This document shows positions 57,597-64,000 of a DNA stretch of 64,000 nucleotides, one piece after another. Within the stretch, counting starts at the first letter, position 1. Every line of letters begins with the position of its first letter. The notes under the pieces are model-generated. The model did not search any database and was not told where the DNA came from. It saw nothing but the letters and a program-made list of their open reading frames with translations. The position numbers were made by a program, and so were the translations under genes. Source of the DNA: Apiospora phragmitis (taxonomy: Eukaryota > Ascomycota > Sordariomycetes > Amphisphaeriales > Apiosporaceae). The stretch lies in assembly GCA_038363925.1 (NCBI GenBank), contig JAQQWL010000009.1, positions 1,240,001 through 1,304,000 on the forward strand. The letters run 5' to 3'.

Positions 57597-59365
57597 GAAG
57601 CGCCGCACTGCTGAGCCAAGTTTGCGCTGCGCTGCGGGAGCAGAACAACGCGTCGCACCACTCCCGAAACCATGATGGAGAATTTATCGGAGGGGTGGAG
57701 AAATCGTCATGGGTATAGTCGATCGTGTTGTACTGTGCGGTCGCATTTTCTACAGTGACATTGGCGCAAACTGCTCTCATGAACACCACATGAAGTTGTT
57801 ATGGTTTTTTCCGACCCGGGATATAAACTACTACAAAAGATCTCAGTGGAAGACTTCCCGTCGTCATCCATCAGATTGGCTCAAAATCCACTAGTGCAAA
57901 CCGCCCTTGGCGCTTCTTAGCCCCGAGCTGACTTCGCGGGTAACACAGCTTATGGCCGAGGCTGCCCCCACCCGCCACCTGCGGCTGCTTCAATGTGCTA
58001 TTTTCAACTTGCTCAGGAACATCGAAGTTAATATCCTGAACAAGAGTGAATATCCAAACCGTAATTCCACTTGTGGTAACTTAATAGAGTTGAAACTTGA
58101 AGCTATCAATCGTTGATGGGCTGGGTTGGCCTACCTAATGGTCTCTTGATCTGGTCCTATTTGCTCTGTTCTGTACCTACATACCCGCTGACGTCGACAG
58201 CAGGGGCCAACCAGGTAATTACATATATATCAACGTCGACAGCAAATGGCCTCAGAGGGGCGAGACGTGAATGAGGATATTTCATTGTGACCTAGGTCAA
58301 TGGTAAACTTGCATGAACAGTTCGGGGAAATGGCTTACCTAACACTAACCCCCAGACCCAAGATGCCAACGTCGAGGTATGTTCCCGTAAACCACGGGCG
58401 GGCGATCTAAGGTACTTTAGACGACGTGGTCGCTGTGGTAAACGTCACCGGGGGGTAGTTATGTAGGCCCCGTCTGTCCAAAGGGCAGCGCAGCCTGTCG
58501 TCATGGCAGCGCAGCTTGGCAACCTAGACTTCAAGGCGCATGGGTATTGTCGTAGAAGTTCAATGCCGTCGGTCGGATCAGACGTTGGCCTTTTGCTGGC
58601 TCTAAGAACCCGACTTAGAACTGCGTTTCTAGTTGGAAATAGGAGAGACCATCGCAATCGGACTTGTTATATAACCTTGTTTGCGGGATATCATTGTAGG
58701 CTGGAGGCCCATTGTGCTAATCGTATTGGGAATTGGGAATTCGTTCCAGCCAGCCAGCTCTTCCTGGACCCTCTTCGAATATTCATGAGGGCCCGCCTGA
58801 GACATATACATAACAACACCGGAGCGTCGGAATGGCAAGGCATATCGATCTGTCTACCCCGTACCAAACAAAGGGAAATGAAGCTCTTATCTGAACAGAA
58901 TGCTTAGCGGGTCGATAGTGTTAATGTGGACCGATAATTCCCTTCTAGAAAGACGTGATTAACGAACAACGCAGCTGAAAACGGAGCCGACCCGACAACC
59001 TGGAAGCTGGTCACCGAGGATATGTACATGACATCAATGTAACTCGGGCACGGCTATGTTGCAGTCGAATCGACGATATCGTGATGCGATGTTCAGAAAC
59101 GAGGGGTGTTGCAGTGGGCAATCTAGACTTTGCAAATTTCTGGTTGTTCGCATTAAGTTTTATCTCTCCCCAGCCTTTCGAGCTGTCAGTTGAATCCTAG
59201 GTAATCTACCTTAACCTAGAGCTAGTAGGCACCTACGGTTCGCGGAGCCTTCGGGCGTGCCGCGCCCGTATTGATAATTTGATAGACCTTGAGAGGTTTT
59301 TTTATTATTGAAATTTTTTTTTTTGGCTGGCGCTTCCGGAGACGGCTTTGCAAGCTTAATAAGCT

Positions 59366-59402
59366 ACATACCTACATGTAAGTAGGTATGTACCTACATG
59401 TA
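59366..59402. repeat. inverted and direct repeats of tacctacatgta
   Basis: acatacctac (59366-59375) is the inverse complement of 59382-59391, and tacctacatgta recurs at 59369-59380 and 59391-59402. Such tacctac-rich motifs are common in spacers of this fungal group. Confidence 0.85.
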
Positions 59403-60366
59403 GTGGATGTGGGTAGTGCATTGGAATGTCGTGGGATGACACAACTGCCAACCTCATTGCATACGAGCCCATTCGGCCGGCCTGTGTATCCCAATCTCTC
59501 CAATATCATGTTTTTTGAAGGATTAAAAACCTGACAGCCCTACTGCAGCTTGGAGGAATTGTTTGGTGAGTGATCATCGCTGAGTGTGGAGATGATGTAT
59601 GTCTGATTCTGTTGGTTGCAATGCTTGAATGTTGTGTTCTGCCCAGTATTCTGTCCAAAGGATCATGTAGGTTTTTCTTGGTACATGCCGCCGCATAGGT
59701 CTCCATGGGGAATCACAAATCGGACGGGTCCACCACCGATTCAACGATAGCGCAATGGATCATATGCAGCGAATCTCGTACATACCTACCTTCGGACAAG
59801 GAGGGCCAAGGACTGCGAATGGGTGCAAGAGGAAAAGGGCATATCAACTGCGAATCCACGACGATGGGGTCCTCCGTTAGTACATGGTCAGATATGTGCG
59901 TCTCACGTACACCGAATGCTCGTATAACGAGGCCGATATTGGTACACGACGAGTACGAAATGAAAGAGGGTGGCTGTGTCTGTCAGCACCTTCTGGTATC
60001 GTCAGGCCCGGCCCCATCAGTTAGAGCTTTCAGTGGTTCGCTTAATTAGTCCCTGGTCGACCACATTCTTTCCGAGACCCGACTTGGTCCAGGCTTATGC
60101 TCCAGAGGGGACAGGCTGACCAGAACCAGCGGTCCAGAGCGTGCAGAGCCTACCAAAAGTGCCTACCACCTCGTAACCAGGATCTGCAGACTGCTGGCCA
60201 AGCGTCCAAAACACGCGCGCCTTATTATGACGCTCCCCTCCTCGTCCGAAGCATGATTCCCATCTCTCCCTGGCCTGTTGTTTCCTTGATGGCTGGCATC
60301 TCCGACACACCTGCATCAATACATCATCGCTTTTCCTCCATCCCCGACACTCGTTCACCTTACAAT

Positions 60367-60396
60367 AACAACAACAACAACAACAACAACAACAAC
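60367..60396. repeat. (AAC)10 microsatellite
   Basis: Ten AAC units about 300 bp before the start codon of the TRP-like gene. Confidence 0.95.
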
Positions 60397-60697
60397 GACA
60401 AGCCGATCCGAGTCAGGTGTTTGCATTCAATAAGCCATCTGATTTTGGGAGAATCTGCGCCCTGGTCTCCTAGGTCGATTTTTTTTCTTTCGCTTCTAAT
60501 AATTCTAATTCCCCTGTCTGTCTATTCGGACATGTTTGGACCTGCTGCATTCGCCGGTTTCGCCATCTAAGCTGGAATATTCACCATTTACACATACGTC
60601 GATCAATCGAGGCCGACGACTTTACACCACGAATTAATCATCGAAGGAAGAAGATTTTCGAGTTGCAGGTGGCCCCTTCGCTACCTTTTCCACCAGC

Positions 60698-63057
60698 ATG
60701 GTGTCATTTGGTTCGACACTCGTTGTCCTCTCCGCCCTGGTTGGACTTAGCATCGCCCAAACCAACCCTCAGCCCACCAAGTTGCCGTCTCGCGTTTTGG
60801 AGTCTACGTCGCTCGTCACTTGTCAGGAGAATTCCGGGTTCCAAGCGTCCAAGTTTCACGTCATCTTCAACCCCGAGTCCGGCAAAATCAATGTTGATCT
60901 GATCGCGACGTCGTCCATCGAAGGAAATGCCGTCTTCGATGTCCAGGTTTCCGCCTATGGATACCCCATTCAGAGCTTGGTCGTGAACCCTTGCGATGTT
61001 GGCTTTAGAGGTCTCTGTCCCATGGTGTCGGGTAGATTTGGAGACAATCCTTTCAGTGTAGACGTGCCTACGGATGCCCTCGGCAAGATCCCCGGAATCG
61101 CATACACCTTTCCTGACCTGGACGCCAAGGTTAGAATCTTGGTCAACATGACTAGTGGTGACCGCAACGGCCAAACGGTTGCGTGCCTCGATGCACGCAT
61201 TTCCAACGGCAAGACAGTTGATTTGATCGGCGTCAAATGGGCATCTGCCGTCGTCGCCTTTCTTGCGCTCATCTCGTCTGCTGTGATTTCTGGCCAAGGT
61301 TATACCAATGCGGCGTCTCACGTCGCTGCCAACGCCGTGGCGCTTTTTGGATACTTCCAAGCTCAAGCCATGGCTGGCCTTTGCGGCATGCCGCTTCCAC
61401 CCATTGTACAAGCGTAAGTTTATCAGTAACCTGCCTTGCAAGGACAAGAATAACTCTTTTGTATATGGACGAAATTTTTGAATACAGGCTGACAATCTTT
61501 TCAGATGGACTCAGGACTTCCAATGGAGTTTGGGCCTTGTTAAGCTCACTTTCATGCAAGATATATTCACGTGGTATCAACGATCCACCGGCGGAGAAGC
61601 ATCGCGGCTACTTGACACACTTCGTTCAGTTTCAGTGGCAGTCCAAAAGAAGAGGCGATCTTTAGAACTCCCGGAACCTGCTGCTAAGGTCATGACCCGC
61701 GCTGCTGCTATGATGCCCCGCGCCGCTGAAAACGCTGCTCGCAGTATAAGCAAGCGCGCCAATGTTGCTACCGCCTCGGGTAGTTACGTTGTCTATGGCA
61801 TCCAAAGAGCTGGATTCCAGGCTAAGATCGAGTCGACCAACATCTTCATGACCGCTTTGATCATGTTCTGCGTCATCATGGCTCTCACCATGATTGCTGT
61901 TGTTGCATGGAAAGGTATCTGCGAACTTCTCTTCAAGAACAGCAACAAATTCAACGACTTCCGGAACGGCTGGCGTGTTGTGTTAAAGGGTATTCTTTTC
62001 CGCATTACCTATTAGGGTATCCTTTGATTGCGGTCTTTTGCCTTTGGGAGCTGACCCAGAACGACTCTCCCGCAGAGATGGTTCTTGCGGTGGCATTCTT
62101 CCTGCTTATAACTGCTAGTCTTGTATGGGCCACTTGGACCGTCATGCGGATCGCCAAGCGCTCAGTGGCACTCTTCAAGAATCCGGCCTATACCCTCTTC
62201 TCAGACCTCACAACTCTCAACAAATGGGGATTTCTATACATCCAGTATCGTGCATCGGCCTACTATTTCACTTTACCACTCATGGTATACACCTTCGTGA
62301 AGGCTTGCTTTATCGCCTTTGGGCAGAAAAGCGGCGTGGCTCAGGCAGTTGGTCTGCTTTTGATCGAGGCCGGGGCTCTCATCACAAACTCCGTCCTGCG
62401 ACCCTGGATGGACAAGTCAACAAACCTCTTCAATATTGCCATATCCTTCTTCAACTTTTTGAATGCCGTTTTTCTGCTTATTTTCACTTCCGTCTTCGAC
62501 CAGCCACCTCTGATGACCGGTGTCATTGGCATCCTCTTCTGGATTTTGAATGCGGCTTTCACTCTCGTACTTCTCCTAATGATCATCATTACGACTGGAG
62601 TGCTTCTGTTCAAGAACAACCCAGACTCTCGGTACCAATTCATGGCCGACGACCGCACTTCGTTCATGAAATCTGGCACCAACCTGAACACCTACAATGA
62701 GCTCGATGCTCTGGGAGCCGCCGCCCGCGGGGGTGAAAAGCCGAAAACGGGCTCCGGCTTGGACCTGGATGATGAGTACGAGCCTACGCAATCTGACAGA
62801 CTACATCCCAGCACACATAGTCCAAGCGAGGGCGGGCGCCCATCTATGGATGCGAGGGCGAACCAGCATCACGGTCTTCTAGAGCACGAAGAATCCGGTG
62901 TAGGCCATGACCACAGCGCACACAATGCCAGCCCAGCTGGTCCAGGAGTTCCAAAAACCTCCTCGTGAGTATAACCCAGTGTGGAACATTGATAGGGATG
63001 CCCTAATAACGTTGACAATGCAGCCCTTGGCAACGCGGCGCTGGCTACGAGCATTAA
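60698..63057 (+). CDS. ML-domain/TRP-like membrane protein, flavin carrier (FLC/Pkd2) family (one frame break)
   Basis: Exons 60698-61413, 61505-62964 and 63024-63057; about 736 residues after correction. Signal peptide at the start (MVSFGSTLVVLSALVGLSIA), then a lumenal ML-like lipid-binding domain to ~170 with paired cysteines (LVTCQENSGF, VNPCDVGFRGLCPM, VACLDARI). The C-terminal two thirds hold about eight or nine membrane segments (ESTNIFMTALIMFCVIMALT, LGYPLIAVFCLWELTQ, YYFTLPLMVYTFVKACFIAF). One base is missing near 62008-62009 (CC should be CCC), restoring GILFRITLLGYP; without it the frame stops at 62015. The last mini-exon adds PWQRGAGYEH, which I recall as the conserved family end. 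The family is linked to FAD import into the ER, cell-wall integrity and calcium responses. Confidence 0.92.
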
Positions 63058-64000
63058 AACCAAATCAATGTAAAAAGGAACAAATCAAGAACCAAAAAAC
63101 AATATCCACAAAACTTTCGCACCTGTCCGTTCAACTCAGCCTGTATCTTGTGTCAGCAGACACCGGCTTCTTGCCTAGTGGTTGGCATGACCTTTTATGG
63201 TTTCCTATATACCGTACAGAGATGGGGGAGATGGAATGTCTCAGATAATGGGTCAAGCAGAAGGCTTCAAGCCCGGGTCAGGCCAGTCGAAACAGACATG
63301 CTTTTCACGCCTGACATTCAACCACAGCCTACAGTAATAAATAGCTGTCCATGTGTATCGGTAGTCATGGTAGTAGGATATCAATTTCATCATTAGGCTT
63401 CATCGTAGCGAATGGGCATGTTGGCAGGCTGCTAGCAAATCATCATTAGCATCATATTCATGGACGGCGTTACCCGTGGCCAGGAACCAGGAACATTAAC
63501 ATAGATCCAGGAGGGAGTCTTTGCTTTTCTATTAGCGTTTATAAAAATAATAAGATCATTGTGTTCGACTATTATACATTAAGTCACAACTGAGTATTAT
63601 AATAAATGAGTTAGAGCTCTGAAGGTTGTTGTACTGGCTGTGTGCGTTGGAAACGAAGCATTAAGTGGTGAGGAATCATTAGAAAAGCAATGGGAAAGGG
63701 GTGGGGGGCAAGAACCTTGATTACATCACAAGAATGCCGCCGTCCAATATAAGTAACTGTCAGCTTACAGAGCGAGATATCAATGTATTGACGCATCTAC
63801 AAATTGCACCTTACTGATCCAGGACGTCCCGCTAGATGGGGGAGGTCTCTCCTATTCGCTCTCCGAGTCTAACTTGCACCCCTGCCTTCAGTCCTTGCTC
63901 TAGTATCTGTGTAGTAAACACTGTGCCCTTGTCGATACTAAGAGATGCTAGCGGTTTTGACAGGTTCACGAAAGCGGCATTGCGTATGGTGGTGTATAAA
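63058..64000. other. intergenic to window end
   Basis: 3' region of the TRP-like gene and beyond. AT-rich; no gene recognised on either strand. Confidence 0.5.

Larger units (their letters stand above)
57597..60697. other. gene-free 3.1 kb between divergent genes
   Basis: The largest gene-free stretch. Contains a 12-bp direct repeat (acgtcgacagca at 58191-58202 and 58233-58244), a short palindromic cluster at 59366-59402, and an (AAC)10 run at 60367-60396 in what is probably the 5' leader of the next gene. No open frame has family resemblance. Confidence 0.5.

Overview
This is a nuclear segment of a filamentous ascomycete, most likely a Sordariomycete. The evidence is short GT-AG introns (41 to about 160 bp) with CTAAC/CTGAC-like branch points, GC-rich third codon positions next to AT-richer spacers, mitochondrial presequences, and families typical of such fungi: an RGS-LOV photoreceptor, a secreted glutaminase and a flavin-carrier/TRP-like protein. 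There is no operon logic; genes sit on both strands about 0.1-3 kb apart. I find no rRNA, convincing tRNA, CRISPR array or intact transposon.

Layout. 0-12.4 kb: SEC22 R-SNARE (+), a Cys/His-rich unknown (-), a CLPTM1-type membrane protein (-), a LOG-type phosphoribohydrolase (+), VPS55 (-), 20S proteasome alpha6/PRE5 (+), Elongator ELP5 (-). 12.4-17.4 kb: an aspartic protease with a damaged 5' end, flanked by gene-poor DNA. 17.4-25 kb: an RGS-LOV blue-light photoreceptor (+), a coiled-coil unknown (-), NatB catalytic subunit NAT3 (+), a short-chain dehydrogenase (-). 27-38 kb: secreted glutaminase (+), Tra2-like RRM protein (+), a very large disordered unknown (+). 38-46.5 kb: SEC39 (-), complex I subunit NDUFS5 (+), an unknown (+), a mitochondrial FAD/NAD oxidoreductase (+). 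47-54.5 kb: a GGCT-like protein with tandem SUMO-interacting-like motifs (+), AP-1 gamma-adaptin (-), monoglyceride-lipase-like hydrolase (-). 55-63 kb: mitochondrial ABC transporter MDL1 (-), a 3.1 kb gene-free stretch, and an ML-domain/TRP-like membrane protein (+).

Functionally the window is mostly housekeeping. Several genes belong to membrane traffic (SEC22, SEC39, VPS55, AP-1 gamma); others serve mitochondria (NDUFS5, MDL1, OXNAD-type reductase), protein turnover and modification (PRE5, NAT3) and tRNA modification (ELP5). The most distinctive gene is the RGS-LOV protein, which joins a G-protein regulator to a flavin photosensor.

Quality note. At least ten otherwise well-conserved genes each need one or more single-base corrections to read through, most often one base missing from a short G or C run. 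This looks like indel error in the assembly rather than widespread gene death. Coordinates below are of the uncorrected sequence; exon boundaries come from splice consensus, phase and family alignment from memory.
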